Below, one piece after another: positions 24,601 to 32,886 of a stretch of 32,960 bases of DNA. A model generated the notes under the pieces. It was not told the origin of the DNA, made no database searches, and saw only the letters and a list, made by a program, of their open reading frames with translations. This DNA is from Flavobacteriales bacterium (GTDB taxonomy: Bacteria > Bacteroidota > Bacteroidia > Flavobacteriales_G > JALEGO01): NCBI GenBank assembly GCA_020631045.1, contig JAHDHZ010000019.1, positions 9,525-42,484 on the forward strand, read 5' to 3'. Numbering within the stretch: position 1 is the stretch's first letter; every line of letters starts with the position of its first letter. Position numbers and translations under genes: made by a program.

Positions 24601-25870
24601 AATTTGCAAAGGTGAGCAGGTTACTTTTTCAATTGACTCTAGCAATGCTACTATTGCCTATGAAATTGATTTCGGAGACGGAGATATTTCAGAGCTCACA
24701 AATATATCTACACCAACAGTTGAACATTCATATAGCCAAGGCACTGGATTCTACCCTATTGTTCTAAATATGTATTCTGATACTAGCACTGCCTCTGAGT
24801 GCAAAGTACCTATCCTTGACAGTTTATACGTTTATGAGGTTAAAGCAGATTTCAGCATTGATGATTCTACGTTATGTTCAAACAATACAGTAGTTAGTTT
24901 TTTAAACACTTCTAACCTTGCTGATTCACTGGTTTGGACTATTCAAGGCACCACCAACACGTTTACTAATGTTTCTAATTTCAACTATGATTTTTCTAGT
25001 GCTAATAACACTTATCAAATTAGCTTAGCTGTCTTCAACAATGCGTTCGGCTGCAGCGATACTGCTGTTAAAACCATTGAAGTTTCTGATCAAATTCTAG
25101 ATGCTCTTTTACCAGGTGACACATTTGTTTGTCAAGGTGACAGCATACAACTTTTCACCCAAGCAGATGCCCTAGATTCTGTCTCATGGCAAAGCTTAAC
25201 AGGCGCATTTATTGAAGATCCTAACGGTTTTTCAACCTTACTGTTTGATCAAAACACCTCTTTAAATACTGTGTTCTTACAAGATACCAATGGATGCACC
25301 CTAACAGACACCTTTGAGGTTTTTGCCATTCAACCTTTTACTCTTAATGCTTTAGACACCACCCAATCTTATACCATTTTACAAAACGATTCAGCTTTGT
25401 TTTCCATTGATTTGACTCCTCAAGAAAATCACTACACCTACAATTTTAATCCATCTACCGACTTGAATTGTATGAGTTGCCCTGCACCATATATTTATGG
25501 CCAAAACGATCAAAGCATTGAACTAATCATCTCTGATAGCTTAACGTGCAACACCCAAACTATTTTAATTGACATTACTGTTTTAAGAACTCCAAGCATT
25601 GCTTTACCAAGCTCTTTTACGCCTAACGGAGATTTAAACAACGATGTCATTTATGTCGGCTCGAACGGAATTACAGAATTACTTGAATTCAATATTTACA
25701 ACAGATGGGGCGAAAGAGTATATGAAAATCCTGGCGATCTTTCTCTGGGGTGGAACGGCTTTTACAAAGGCAAACTACAGCCCATCGATGCTTATGGAGT
25801 CACTGTGAAGGCCAAAGCTTTCACCGGAGAAATACTCGAATACAAAGGATACATCAACATCATTCAATAA
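21668..25870 (+). CDS. Giant PKD-repeat surface protein with CHU_C (gliding motility-associated) T9SS C-terminal domain
   Basis: A 1400-residue secreted protein. A signal peptide (about 1-31, hydrophobic TLILSTLLFLSY) is followed by roughly a dozen PKD-like immunoglobulin repeats, each with a W/F-x-FGDG or similar core: EWFWNFGDSSTSALQNPTHL (near residue 495), TYTFDFGDGSDTATPASAQH, FEWNFGDAIGTDT and YEIDFGDGDISEL. Cysteines recur as pairs in many repeats. The C-terminal 90 residues (PSSFTPNGDLNNDVIYV, then FNIYNRWGERVYENPGDLSL and GWNGFYKG) match the CHU_C type B sorting domain that routes proteins through the type IX secretion system. I chose ATG 21668 over the TTG one codon before. Its stop lies directly against the miaE start (zero spacing). 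Likely a surface adhesin or gliding-type fibre protein; the ligand is unknown. Confidence 0.88.
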   Translation: MHQPKGPIVFKTLILSTLLFLSYTNELSGQVTALFSYEDTIGCGSINTRFIIDRSASTDSIVSTKWFLGFGAEITDQDTVERIFATTGSYNIRLIVFSNTDSDTLELENLIDVFEAPTANFSLTDSVFCTLPAQVNFNNSSSVDASSFEWSFSNNTSSSLENPQAIFTSNGSYSIGLKVENDAGCKDSIFKPAKILVDAIESNATTDKANYCSSEIVSFNQSASNVDVFDWSFSCCGNFNTSSGAFTLPDNVFSTQSYTFIASNANGCTDTVSASFFVDTIKANLTTNQTLFCEAPYTLSFSDASNALSNVSSWQWVLNGADTSHLENPAFFVTNQANNSIELTVNSSLGCSDQITQSNVARWFNLKPIIDTTSSTIGCPGQTIGLQINNTANSYADSLANSNFIEWYVNGNSVAQNTFSFPFLPPALNPLNNPGEHTVVLESNFSNGCTRFDSIRYLIGDTPVANFSINKLDDCASSPVDFIDQSTSSTPITEWFWNFGDSSTSALQNPTHLYTDTGSMNVSLKVSSNGCSDSVSVNDLLYISGPIVELTIDSVDCDNPLQLNASVNIKGGDRWAWYYGDDNLPKDSNATSISYDYLSSASYTVRVEAVNDSSLCINESSQNVVIYEDSLGLYLPIDTTCVQTPFNYSALGQNPAVQYDWYLGNGDSIIDVGGFQYRYDSAGSYVATLIAEYPNSCRDTVTHPIYVGAFQALFTQDNLQGCLPLNVQFTDQSISEFNITSYEWNFANGATDSIQNPNFTFTSDSIQPSVSLTIENDQGCRATFTNQVTNLFLPKANFEISSNALCLGNTIDFSNLSTNNSFGATTYTFDFGDGSDTATPASAQHTYSDTGQYDVTLSMLDLTYGCADTLTIENAVYIQDKPTAGFTVNNQLIGCASEPAIFTNLSLSDFQFGSFEWNFGDAIGTDTISNPQYNYTYPGTYSVSLIATTTSGCSDTIESINLIEVQGPYVELSLSKDSICKGEQVTFSIDSSNATIAYEIDFGDGDISELTNISTPTVEHSYSQGTGFYPIVLNMYSDTSTASECKVPILDSLYVYEVKADFSIDDSTLCSNNTVVSFLNTSNLADSLVWTIQGTTNTFTNVSNFNYDFSSANNTYQISLAVFNNAFGCSDTAVKTIEVSDQILDALLPGDTFVCQGDSIQLFTQADALDSVSWQSLTGAFIEDPNGFSTLLFDQNTSLNTVFLQDTNGCTLTDTFEVFAIQPFTLNALDTTQSYTILQNDSALFSIDLTPQENHYTYNFNPSTDLNCMSCPAPYIYGQNDQSIELIISDSLTCNTQTILIDITVLRTPSIALPSSFTPNGDLNNDVIYVGSNGITELLEFNIYNRWGERVYENPGDLSLGWNGFYKGKLQPIDAYGVTVKAKAFTGEILEYKGYINIIQ

Positions 25871-26458
25871 ATGCTTAAGTTAAAACTTGCCACAGACCCC
25901 AGGTGGGTCAACATTGCTGAGAAAAACATCGAAGAAATTCTCACCGACCATGCTTTTTGTGAGCAAAAAGCTGCTTCATCTGCCATTTCAATTGTGGTAC
26001 ATTACCCTTCAGAAAGTGATTTGGTTACCAAACTACTTGATGTTGCTCAAGAAGAATTAGAACACTTTCAAATGGTGCATGACATTATTGTAAAACGTGG
26101 ATTTGTCTTAGGCAAAGAGCGCAAAGACCCCTACATTCATGATTTACGCAAATTTTTTGCTGGTGGAGGCTCTAAAGAGCAATCTCTGATCAACAAATTA
26201 TTACTCAGCGCAATGATTGAAGCCAGAAGTTGCGAGCGTTTCAAAGTACTCTCTGAGCACATCAAAGATGAAGAACTCTCAAAATTCTACCATGAACTTA
26301 TGATCAGTGAAGCAGGGCATTACACTCTGTTTTTAGGCTTTGCAAGAAAGTACGGAGAGCAATACAAAATTGATGTTGATGCCCAATGGCAAAAATTCTT
26401 AGATTACGAGGCCACTGTTATTCAATCTTACGGTACCAAAGAGCACATTCACGGATAA
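25871..26458 (+). CDS. miaE: tRNA 2-methylthio-N6-isopentenyladenosine-37 hydroxylase (MiaE-like)
   Basis: A 195-residue non-haem diiron hydroxylase of the ferritin-like MiaE family, which hydroxylates ms2i6A at position 37 of tRNAs reading UNN codons. Candidate iron ligands fit the diiron pattern: E31 (FCEQKAAS), E62 and H65 (QEELEHF), E117 (IEARSCERF) and E147 with H150 (SEAGHY). The first ATG abuts the stop of the PKD gene and the gene ends three bases before rodA, so the three look co-transcribed. I see no miaA or miaB nearby; presence of MiaB elsewhere in the genome would be needed for the substrate to exist. Confidence 0.9.
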   Translation: MLKLKLATDPRWVNIAEKNIEEILTDHAFCEQKAASSAISIVVHYPSESDLVTKLLDVAQEELEHFQMVHDIIVKRGFVLGKERKDPYIHDLRKFFAGGGSKEQSLINKLLLSAMIEARSCERFKVLSEHIKDEELSKFYHELMISEAGHYTLFLGFARKYGEQYKIDVDAQWQKFLDYEATVIQSYGTKEHIHG

Positions 26459-26461
26459 CTG

Positions 26462-27757
26462 ATGAGACGCACACGTTCGGTCTTTGGGCAAATTGATCTA
26501 AGTATTCTGCTACTTTATTTCATTTTAGTGGGCCTAGGGCTGATGAACATCTACGCCGCTACTTTTACTGAAACTGTCGATTTTACCAGCTATGAAAAAC
26601 AGTTGATGTGGATTGGTCTTTCTTCTGTTTTAGGCTTAAGCATATTGATTGTCGATGCCAAGTTTTTTGAAGGATTTGCTTACCCTATCTACGGGTTTTT
26701 CATGTTGTTACTTACCTGCGTACTTATTTTTGGTTCTGTACATAAAGGGGCCAGGTCTTGGTTTAATTTAGGCCCCTTCGCTTTACAACCCACAGAATTC
26801 GCAAAATTTGCCACAGCACTTGCTCTTTCTAAATTTTTCTCAGAATACCATCAAAAGAAATTCACCTCAACAGCCTATTTCAAAGCTTTTTCAATCATTT
26901 TTTTACCTATCGTTCTCATTGCCCTGCAGCCTGACTTGGGCTCTTGCGTGGTATTTTTAGCATTTTATTTTGCCCTTTACCGCATTGGCTTCCCTTCTTG
27001 GATTATGATTTTAGGGTTTTTCACCTTGTTCTTATTTTTAGTTACCATTTATCTTCAGCAATACTCATGGCCTTTGACAAGTGCATTGATTATTGATGGA
27101 TCTCATGTTTTAATGCTCTTGCTTTGCCTGATTGCCTTTTTGGCTTATCGCTTTTCAAAGCGTCAAAAATTAAAAATCCCGAAAACCTTATTTTTTTTGT
27201 TTTTGATTCCTTCATTAATTTTCACAATGACAGTGAATTACACCTTTAACAACCTTCTTGAAAATCGACATCGAGACCGTATTCATGAGCTGCTGGGCAT
27301 CTCTCACGACCCATTAGGCGTAGGATACAACGTTCATCAATCAAAAGTTGCTATTGGTTCGGGTGAATTTTTGGGCAAAGGATTTTTACAAGGCACTCAA
27401 ACTAAATACAATTTTGTACCTGAACAGCGCACCGATTTCATTTTCTGTACCATTGGTGAAGAGTGGGGATTTATTGGCAGTTTTGTTGTCATTGCACTAT
27501 TTGTCACTTTACTCACCTTGATTATTCAATCTGCTGAACGACAAAAATCAGTCTTTAGTAAGTTCTACGGTTATTCTGTTGCAAGTATCTTATTCTTTCA
27601 CTTTACCATCAACGTAGGCATGACTGTCGGATTGGTTCCTGTTATTGGCATTCCTCTGCCTTTTTTTAGCTATGGTGGATCGTCTCTTTGGGCCTTTACA
27701 ATTCTGCTATTTATCTATTTAAAATTAGACAGCGAACAGAAATTTATCCTTGGCTAG
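26462..27757 (+). CDS. rodA: Rod shape-determining SEDS glycosyltransferase RodA
   Basis: A 431-residue SEDS-family peptidoglycan polymerase with about ten membrane helices. Family landmarks are clear: [19 protein letters not shown] in the first half, and in the second half [38 protein letters not shown] with the essential aspartate D325, and the late [15 protein letters not shown]. RodA makes glycan strands for the elongasome using lipid II, paired with PBP2 (mrdA at the left edge of the window). Here rodA is separated from mreD and mrdA by about 26 kb and sits beside miaE. A second copy near mrdA outside the window cannot be excluded. Its stop shares the palindrome CTAG with the stop of thymidine kinase on the other strand. 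Confidence 0.92.
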   Translation: MRRTRSVFGQIDLSILLLYFILVGLGLMNIYAATFTETVDFTSYEKQLMWIGLSSVLGLSILIVDAKFFEGFAYPIYGFFMLLLTCVLIFGSVHKGARSWFNLGPFALQPTEFAKFATALALSKFFSEYHQKKFTSTAYFKAFSIIFLPIVLIALQPDLGSCVVFLAFYFALYRIGFPSWIMILGFFTLFLFLVTIYLQQYSWPLTSALIIDGSHVLMLLLCLIAFLAYRFSKRQKLKIPKTLFFLFLIPSLIFTMTVNYTFNNLLENRHRDRIHELLGISHDPLGVGYNVHQSKVAIGSGEFLGKGFLQGTQTKYNFVPEQRTDFIFCTIGEEWGFIGSFVVIALFVTLLTLIIQSAERQKSVFSKFYGYSVASILFFHFTINVGMTVGLVPVIGIPLPFFSYGGSSLWAFTILLFIYLKLDSEQKFILG

Positions 27758-28368
27758 TCTGCCTGCCTAGAAGCTTCTATATTCTGAAAAGCTTTTTCTT
27801 GATTGGCTCTTGTGTAGCAAGCTCTACAAAGAGGTTCGTATTCGTTTTTCTCACCAACCAAGACTTGAGTTTTTTCTTGAATCTTTCTGTGTGAATAAAG
27901 CGCTAAATCTCCACAAGACAAACAAACTGCCTTTACTTTGGTCACTTGATCTGCAATGGCCATTAATTTAGGCATAGGACCAAAAGGCACTCCTTTAAAA
28001 TCCATATCAAGCCCTGCCACAATCACGCGCGTACCCATACTTGCCAGTTGATTACATACCTCTACCAAATGATCATCAAAAAACTGTGCTTCATCAATAC
28101 CTACTACATCGATCTCTTCAGATAAGACCAAGATGTTTGCAGAACTGATCACTGGTGTTGAAGCAATCGAATTGGCATCATGAGAAACCACATCAGAATC
28201 GTGGTAGCGGTTGTCTGTTTTAGGCTTAAAAATCTCTACTTTTTGTCTTGCAATTTTTGATCTTCGCAATCTTCTGAGCAATTCTTCAGTCTTACCTGAA
28301 AACATAGATCCACAAATAACCTCGATACTTCCTCTTTTCTTTGTGGCGAATGACTGCTCAATAAACAT
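27754..28368 (-). CDS. tdk: Thymidine kinase (type II)
   Basis: A 204-residue salvage enzyme that phosphorylates thymidine. The P-loop GSMFSGKT (residues 20-27), the VGIDEAQFF segment with its catalytic glutamate (near 93-101) and a zinc-binding pair of CxxC motifs (CLSCGD and PLCRACY) mark a type II thymidine kinase. I chose the ATG at 28368 because the preceding in-frame codons (back to 28419) are not conserved in the family and would run into the promoter area of the divergent gene. It converges on rodA with the stop codons overlapping (CTAG at 27754-27757), and is divergent from the unknown protein to the right. Confidence 0.93.
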   Translation of the reverse strand: MFIEQSFATKKRGSIEVICGSMFSGKTEELLRRLRRSKIARQKVEIFKPKTDNRYHDSDVVSHDANSIASTPVISSANILVLSEEIDVVGIDEAQFFDDHLVEVCNQLASMGTRVIVAGLDMDFKGVPFGPMPKLMAIADQVTKVKAVCLSCGDLALYSHRKIQEKTQVLVGEKNEYEPLCRACYTRANQEKAFQNIEASRQAD

Positions 28369-28378
28369 AGATGTGATT

Positions 28379-28408
28379 TTTGTTAAATATAAAAGAATCC
28401 TATCTTTA
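28379..28408 (+). promoter_or_regulatory. Candidate promoter for the unknown protein/dsbD operon
   Basis: TTTG at 28379-28382 and TATCTTTA at 28401-28408, 18 bases apart, resemble the Bacteroidota promoter with one mismatch in the last position of the second box. The ATG at 28428 lies about 20 bases downstream. The spacing is right but the match is imperfect. Confidence 0.32.
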
Positions 28409-28427
28409 AAGAAACACACTTCAATAA

Positions 28428-29210
28428 ATGAGCATATTTTCTAAGCACATAAATGAGTTAAATAATTGTTTTTCAGAGATCAACAAGTTATCAACAAACA
28501 ATAATTTTGAACAAAAAGAAGCTTTTTTTAAACTTAAATCAAAACTAAACGAAGCTCAAAAAACCCTCTTAGATCTGCAATTATCAATCGACGAAGAACT
28601 TTTAACATTTTTTAATGACAACAAGGATAGTCAAGCTAGTGTTGTAAATTTAGCACCACCTCAGATTAGTGAACAGGCCGAAAATTCAAGTGCTTCCGGC
28701 GCATTAAGTGAAGACACCTTCACTGAAACTACAGATGCTATTGCAGAACCAAAAAAAGAAAGCGCTCCTGCAAAACCAATAATAGAAAGTACTGAGCAAA
28801 CCTTTTCTAAAATCACAAAAGATATTTCTAAGACAACTCCTATAATTCAAGAAGAGCCTGTTCAAATAAACGACCCCATCCAACCAACAAATACTTCTGA
28901 ACCTATTCAAGAAAACATCAACGAAAAATTAGCGCAAAGCACTACAAACATTAACCAGCAACTCAGTCAAAACAAAGAGGGGCTAGCACATTTTAATTTT
29001 GATGTAAACGATCGTGTATTTTTTCAAAAAGAATTATTCGATGCCGACCCTTATCAGTTTCATGTTTCTTTTAAAAAGATTCAGAAATGCACCTCTCAAG
29101 ATGAGCTGAAAACCTTATTTGATCAAGAGTTTGCAACTCAATTTGATTGGAGTGAAAAACAAGCAGCTGTCACTAAACTTTTTGATCTATTATCTGAACA
29201 ATTATCATGA
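28428..29210 (+). CDS. Bacteroidota-specific protein of unknown function with C-terminal conserved domain
   Basis: A 260-residue protein without signal peptide or clear membrane helix. Three parts are visible: an N-terminal helical segment (about 1-62), a long Glu/Pro/Thr/Ser/Gln-rich, probably disordered linker (about 63-185), and a compact C-terminal domain (about 190-260) beginning [20 protein letters not shown], continuing with [16 protein letters not shown] and ending in [21 protein letters not shown] recognise this last pattern (NDR..F..ELF, then a 'D/W' helix pair) from uncharacterised Bacteroidota proteins; I know of no assigned function. The start ATG is 59 bases from thymidine kinase, and the stop overlaps the dsbD start by ATGA, so the two are probably translated together. 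Confidence 0.75.
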   Translation: MSIFSKHINELNNCFSEINKLSTNNNFEQKEAFFKLKSKLNEAQKTLLDLQLSIDEELLTFFNDNKDSQASVVNLAPPQISEQAENSSASGALSEDTFTETTDAIAEPKKESAPAKPIIESTEQTFSKITKDISKTTPIIQEEPVQINDPIQPTNTSEPIQENINEKLAQSTTNINQQLSQNKEGLAHFNFDVNDRVFFQKELFDADPYQFHVSFKKIQKCTSQDELKTLFDQEFATQFDWSEKQAAVTKLFDLLSEQLS

Positions 29211-31399
29211 ATAACTTCTTTAAATCTTTCTTACTTGTACTGAGTATACTTTTTTCAAGTATTGGCCACGCTCAGATTTTCACCCCAGTCACCTGGAGTT
29301 TTTCTTCTGAAAAAATTCAAGACAACACCTATGAGCTTCAATTAAAAGCAAGTATTGAAAAAGGCTGGCATTTATATGCGCAAAATATCGAAGAGGGTGG
29401 GCCCATTCCGACGACTTTTACTTTTAAAGAAAATCCAAACACCAAACTTATAGGCAACGTCTTAGAACCAAAAGGGCACACAGAATACGACCCAAACTTT
29501 GACATGCAGCTCACTTGGTTTGAAAACAATGTCATTTTTACTCAAAAAGTAAGTGCATTAAACGATACCAAACTAGAAGGAGAAGTAGAATTCATGGTCT
29601 GCGATGATGAAAAATGCTTGCCTCCTGAATACGTTGAATTTTCTTTTGACTTAAAAGCCCACCCCACAACCCCCGCTCCCAACACCTCAACAACAGAGTC
29701 ACCTGCATCTTCCACTAAAAACCCTTCACCCCCAGCAACCCCCACTACATCCAACCAAAACAACACTACTAACAACACCCCCAACCCAAATCAAGACCCC
29801 CTAAAAACAACCTCTTCTTCGACTCCTACTACATCAGAAAGCAGACATAGCGCTACAGAAGCCCCCTCAACCCTTAAAACTGACACCAAAGCACCCTCCT
29901 CCACCCAAAATACCTTTGAATACAACAAAGTCAGTGTCAACCTAGAGGCCCCTCTAGCCGATTGCGCCATTAAATCTGCCAACGTACAAAAAGCCTCGAT
30001 CTGGGGCATTTTCATCTTAGGATTCTTGGGCGGACTACTTGCTTTATTGACTCCATGTGTGTTTCCAATGATTCCGCTCACGGTGAGTTTTTTCACCAAA
30101 GACTCAAAGGCAAAAGGCTTGAGCAACGCCTTTTTATACGGCTTTTTTATTTTAGCGGTATACTTGTTGTTGAGCATTCCTTTTCACTTGTTAGACAGCA
30201 TTGACCCTAACATTTTAAATACCATTTCGACTAACATTTATTTGAACCTTGCCTTTTTTGTGATTTTTATCTTTTTCTCCTTTTCGTTTTTTGGTTATTA
30301 TGAAATCACTTTACCCTCATGGCTTTCAAACAGGGCTGACAGTGCATCTTCTTCAGGTGGCGTAATTGGCATCTTTTTTATGGCCATTACTTTAGCATTA
30401 GTTTCTTTTTCATGTACAGGGCCTATTTTAGGCTCGCTCTTAGCAGGCTCTTTAAGTTCTAATGGAGGTGCCTGGCAATTAACCTCTGGCATGGCAGGAT
30501 TTGGCCTTGCTCTAGCCCTACCCTTTGCTTTGTTTGCGGCATTTCCATCATGGCTCAACAACTTGCCTAAATCGGGTGGATGGCTCTCTGATGTCAAAGT
30601 CTTATTGGGTTTTATTGAAGTGGCTTTGGCTTTCAAGTTTTTGTCAAATGCAGACTTGGTTAAGCATTGGAAAATACTGCCCTACGAACTCTTTTTAGCC
30701 ATTTGGATTTTAGTATGCATTGGTGTGTTGCTTTATTTGTTTAATATCTTAAAATTTCCGCATTCTTCACCCTTTAAAAAGTGGGGATTCGCCCGAGTTT
30801 TACTGGTTATATTTTTTGGATGTTCTACCCTGTATTTATTCAGCGGATACAAATACGAAGACTCAACCAAAACCTTCAGCTCTCTCCCTCTTTTAAGTGG
30901 ATTAGCCCCTCCTGCTGGATACAGTTATATACACCCCAACCACTGCCCTTTAAACTTGAATTGCTTTCACGATTACAATGAAGGCTTGGCTTATGCCAAA
31001 AAAGTAGACAAACCCATCATGCTTGATTTTACAGGATGGGCATGTGTGAATTGCAGAAAAATGGAAGAAAACGTTTGGAAAGACCCAGCCGTTTTTAAAC
31101 TTATCAATGAAGAGTATGTATTGATCTCTTTATACGTTGATGATAGAGAAAAATTACCACAAGAGCTTCAGCATACTTACACAACCAAACAAGGCAAGAA
31201 AAAGAAAATTAGAACCGTAGGTGATCAATGGGCTACTTTTCAAACCGAGACCTTTAACAACAACTCTCAGCCTTGGTATCCTCTTTTAAGCCCAGATGAG
31301 CAGCTCTTAATTTCTCCGGTTGGAAACACTCCTGAAATTGAAAAATTTAAAGCATATTTGCAGTGTGGACTTACGGCCACCAAGAAAGAAAATAACTAA
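29207..31399 (+). CDS. dsbD: Thiol:disulfide interchange protein DsbD (cytochrome c biogenesis transmembrane thiol reductase)
   Basis: A 730-residue inner-membrane protein that moves electrons from cytoplasmic thioredoxin to periplasmic thiol proteins. It has a signal peptide, an N-terminal DsbD-alpha-like domain (about 25-148, cysteines C132 and C137 in [10 protein letters not shown]), a polytopic membrane domain (about 260-560, redox cysteines C284 in LTPCVFPM and C403 in FSCTGP) and a C-terminal thioredoxin domain with ACVNC (C613 and C616). Between the first two parts lies an unusual Pro/Thr/Ser/Asn-rich linker of about 100 residues (150-248), longer than the short linker of E. coli DsbD. 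Overlaps the preceding gene by ATGA; efp follows two bases after its stop. Candidate recipient of its electrons in this window is the TlpA-like lipoprotein. Confidence 0.92.
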   Translation: MNNFFKSFLLVLSILFSSIGHAQIFTPVTWSFSSEKIQDNTYELQLKASIEKGWHLYAQNIEEGGPIPTTFTFKENPNTKLIGNVLEPKGHTEYDPNFDMQLTWFENNVIFTQKVSALNDTKLEGEVEFMVCDDEKCLPPEYVEFSFDLKAHPTTPAPNTSTTESPASSTKNPSPPATPTTSNQNNTTNNTPNPNQDPLKTTSSSTPTTSESRHSATEAPSTLKTDTKAPSSTQNTFEYNKVSVNLEAPLADCAIKSANVQKASIWGIFILGFLGGLLALLTPCVFPMIPLTVSFFTKDSKAKGLSNAFLYGFFILAVYLLLSIPFHLLDSIDPNILNTISTNIYLNLAFFVIFIFFSFSFFGYYEITLPSWLSNRADSASSSGGVIGIFFMAITLALVSFSCTGPILGSLLAGSLSSNGGAWQLTSGMAGFGLALALPFALFAAFPSWLNNLPKSGGWLSDVKVLLGFIEVALAFKFLSNADLVKHWKILPYELFLAIWILVCIGVLLYLFNILKFPHSSPFKKWGFARVLLVIFFGCSTLYLFSGYKYEDSTKTFSSLPLLSGLAPPAGYSYIHPNHCPLNLNCFHDYNEGLAYAKKVDKPIMLDFTGWACVNCRKMEENVWKDPAVFKLINEEYVLISLYVDDREKLPQELQHTYTTKQGKKKKIRTVGDQWATFQTETFNNNSQPWYPLLSPDEQLLISPVGNTPEIEKFKAYLQCGLTATKKENN

Positions 31400-31401
31400 T
31401 T

Positions 31402-31965
31402 ATGGGAAGTACTACTGATATTAAAAATGGGGTTTGCATGCGCTTCAATAACGGCATTTGGACCGTAGTTGAATTCTTACACGTAAAACCAGGAAAAGGG
31501 CCTGCTTTTGTAAGAACAAAGCTTAAGAATTTAGAGTCAGGTAAAGTTGTAGACAACACCTTTCCTTCAGGGGCTAAAATTGATGTAATTCGCGTCGAGC
31601 GTAGAAAATATCAATTCTTGTACAAAGAAGGTGACACTTATCACATGATGGACACTTCGAACTACGAGCAAATCACCATTGAGAAAAACCGCATCAATGC
31701 CGCTGACTTTTTAAAAGAAGAAGATACTGTAGAAATGTTGTTCAACACTGCTGATGATTCTATTTTAACTTGTGAGTTAAGAGCACATGTTGAACTAGAA
31801 GTTACTTACACTGAACCAGGATTAAAGGGCGATACTGCTACCAATGCTCTAAAGCCTGCAAAAGTAGAAACAGGTGCTGAAGTAAAGGTGCCTTTATTCA
31901 TCAGCATCGGAGATCGCGTGAAAATAGACACCAAAAAAGGTGCATATATGGAAAGGGTAAAATAA
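31402..31965 (+). CDS. efp: Translation elongation factor P
   Basis: A 187-residue factor that rescues ribosomes stalled at polyproline stretches. It shows the KOW-like first domain with the tip loop VKPGKGPAFVR, in which K32 corresponds to the lysine modified in E. coli EF-P, then VERRKYQFLYKEGDTYHMMD and the C-terminal OB-like domain ending GDRVKIDTKKGAYMERV. Full length and canonical. I see no modification enzyme beside it. It follows dsbD by two bases and is followed by the LpxD-type gene after three, a grouping of efp with lipid A genes that is common in Bacteroidota. Confidence 0.95.
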   Translation: MGSTTDIKNGVCMRFNNGIWTVVEFLHVKPGKGPAFVRTKLKNLESGKVVDNTFPSGAKIDVIRVERRKYQFLYKEGDTYHMMDTSNYEQITIEKNRINAADFLKEEDTVEMLFNTADDSILTCELRAHVELEVTYTEPGLKGDTATNALKPAKVETGAEVKVPLFISIGDRVKIDTKKGAYMERVK

Positions 31966-31968
31966 CCC

Positions 31969-32886
31969 ATGAAATTTGACCATCCACTTTCTACCCAAGA
32001 AATTATTGAGCTTACGGGAGCTCAGATCATTTATGATGCTAAACAACCTATACTTGGGGCAAATGAGCTAAATGTAGCCGAAGACTCAGACTTAGTATTT
32101 GTTGATCATCCTAAGTATTTTCAAAAGGCTTTAGATTCAGCGGCAAGCTGTGTAATCTTAAATGAAAAAATTGAGTACTCTGGCTCAAAAACCATACTGT
32201 TTCACACAGACCCTTTTTCAGCATTCACAAGTGTTTTAAACCAATACAGAAGCACTACTCGTACCAAAGTCTTTAACAATTCAGCTGGCAATATTGATGC
32301 CTCTTCTATCATTCAACCAGGTGTTTTTATTGATGAACATGTGCAGATTGGTAAAAACTGTCTAATTCACTCAGGAGTAGTAATTTACGATCACGTGCAC
32401 ATCGGCGATAACGTAATTATTCATGCCAATACGGTAGTGGGCAGTGATGCTTTTTATTACAATAAAAAGTCGTCTTATAGAAAATTTACCTCTGCAGGCA
32501 CTGTAATCATTGAAGACAATGTTGAGATTGGTGCTTTGTGCACCATAGATAAAGGCGCCACCGGGCTTACCAAAATTGGCAAAGGCACAAAAATTGACAA
32601 TCAAGTACACATTGGGCACGATACAATTATTGGCGAGCATTGTTTGTTTGCCTCTGGGGTTGGCATCGCTGGAGTGTGCAGCATTGGCAATAACGTTACC
32701 CTTTGGGGGCAAGTAGGTGTAAGCAGTAAAATTTCTATCGAAGATAATGTGACCGTGTTGGCTCAATCAGGCGTAAGTAAAACCTTAAAAAAGGGCGGCA
32801 CTTACTTTGGATCTCCGGCTGTTGAAGCACGCCAAAAAATGAAGGAAATGGCTACATTGAGATCTATCAGCAAATCAAAGCCTTAA
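31969..32886 (+). CDS. LpxD-like UDP-3-O-acyl-glucosamine N-acyltransferase (hexapeptide repeat)
   Basis: A 305-residue acyltransferase of the LpxD family, which adds the second 3-hydroxyacyl chain to UDP-3-O-acyl-glucosamine in lipid A synthesis. The N-terminal domain (about 1-100) is the UDP-binding part and the rest is a left-handed beta-helix of hexapeptide repeats (about 105-275: GVFIDEHVQIGKNCLIHSGV, then NQVHIGHDTIIG with candidate catalytic H217). It is shorter than the classical LpxD (about 340). In many Bacteroidota a shorter lpxD-like gene sits next to efp in addition to the main lpxD of the lpxD-lpxC/fabZ-lpxA cluster, so this may be that second copy, possibly not the main lipid A enzyme. 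I therefore leave the symbol empty. Confidence 0.85.
   Translation: MKFDHPLSTQEIIELTGAQIIYDAKQPILGANELNVAEDSDLVFVDHPKYFQKALDSAASCVILNEKIEYSGSKTILFHTDPFSAFTSVLNQYRSTTRTKVFNNSAGNIDASSIIQPGVFIDEHVQIGKNCLIHSGVVIYDHVHIGDNVIIHANTVVGSDAFYYNKKSSYRKFTSAGTVIIEDNVEIGALCTIDKGATGLTKIGKGTKIDNQVHIGHDTIIGEHCLFASGVGIAGVCSIGNNVTLWGQVGVSSKISIEDNVTVLAQSGVSKTLKKGGTYFGSPAVEARQKMKEMATLRSISKSKP

Noticed and set aside
21668-25500. DNA-level tandem repeats in the PKD gene
   Set aside because: The repeats are recognisable only as protein folds; no near-identical nucleotide repeat is visible, so there is no sign of recent slippage or phase variation.
28369-28427. Promoter for thymidine kinase on the minus strand
   Set aside because: Only a TATATTTA near-match to TAnnTTTG is seen without a well-placed TTG box; not enough to call.
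29542-30177. Long open frames on the minus strand across dsbD (29542-29784, 29791-30177, 30298-30636)
   Set aside because: They lie opposite a clearly recognisable DsbD with all redox cysteines in place. They are open because the Pro/Thr-rich and hydrophobic coding on the plus strand rarely creates stops on the other strand; their translations look low-complexity.
32371-32766. 131-residue minus-strand open frame opposite the LpxD-like gene
   Set aside because: Hexapeptide repeat coding often leaves the reverse frame open; the plus-strand protein is unambiguous.
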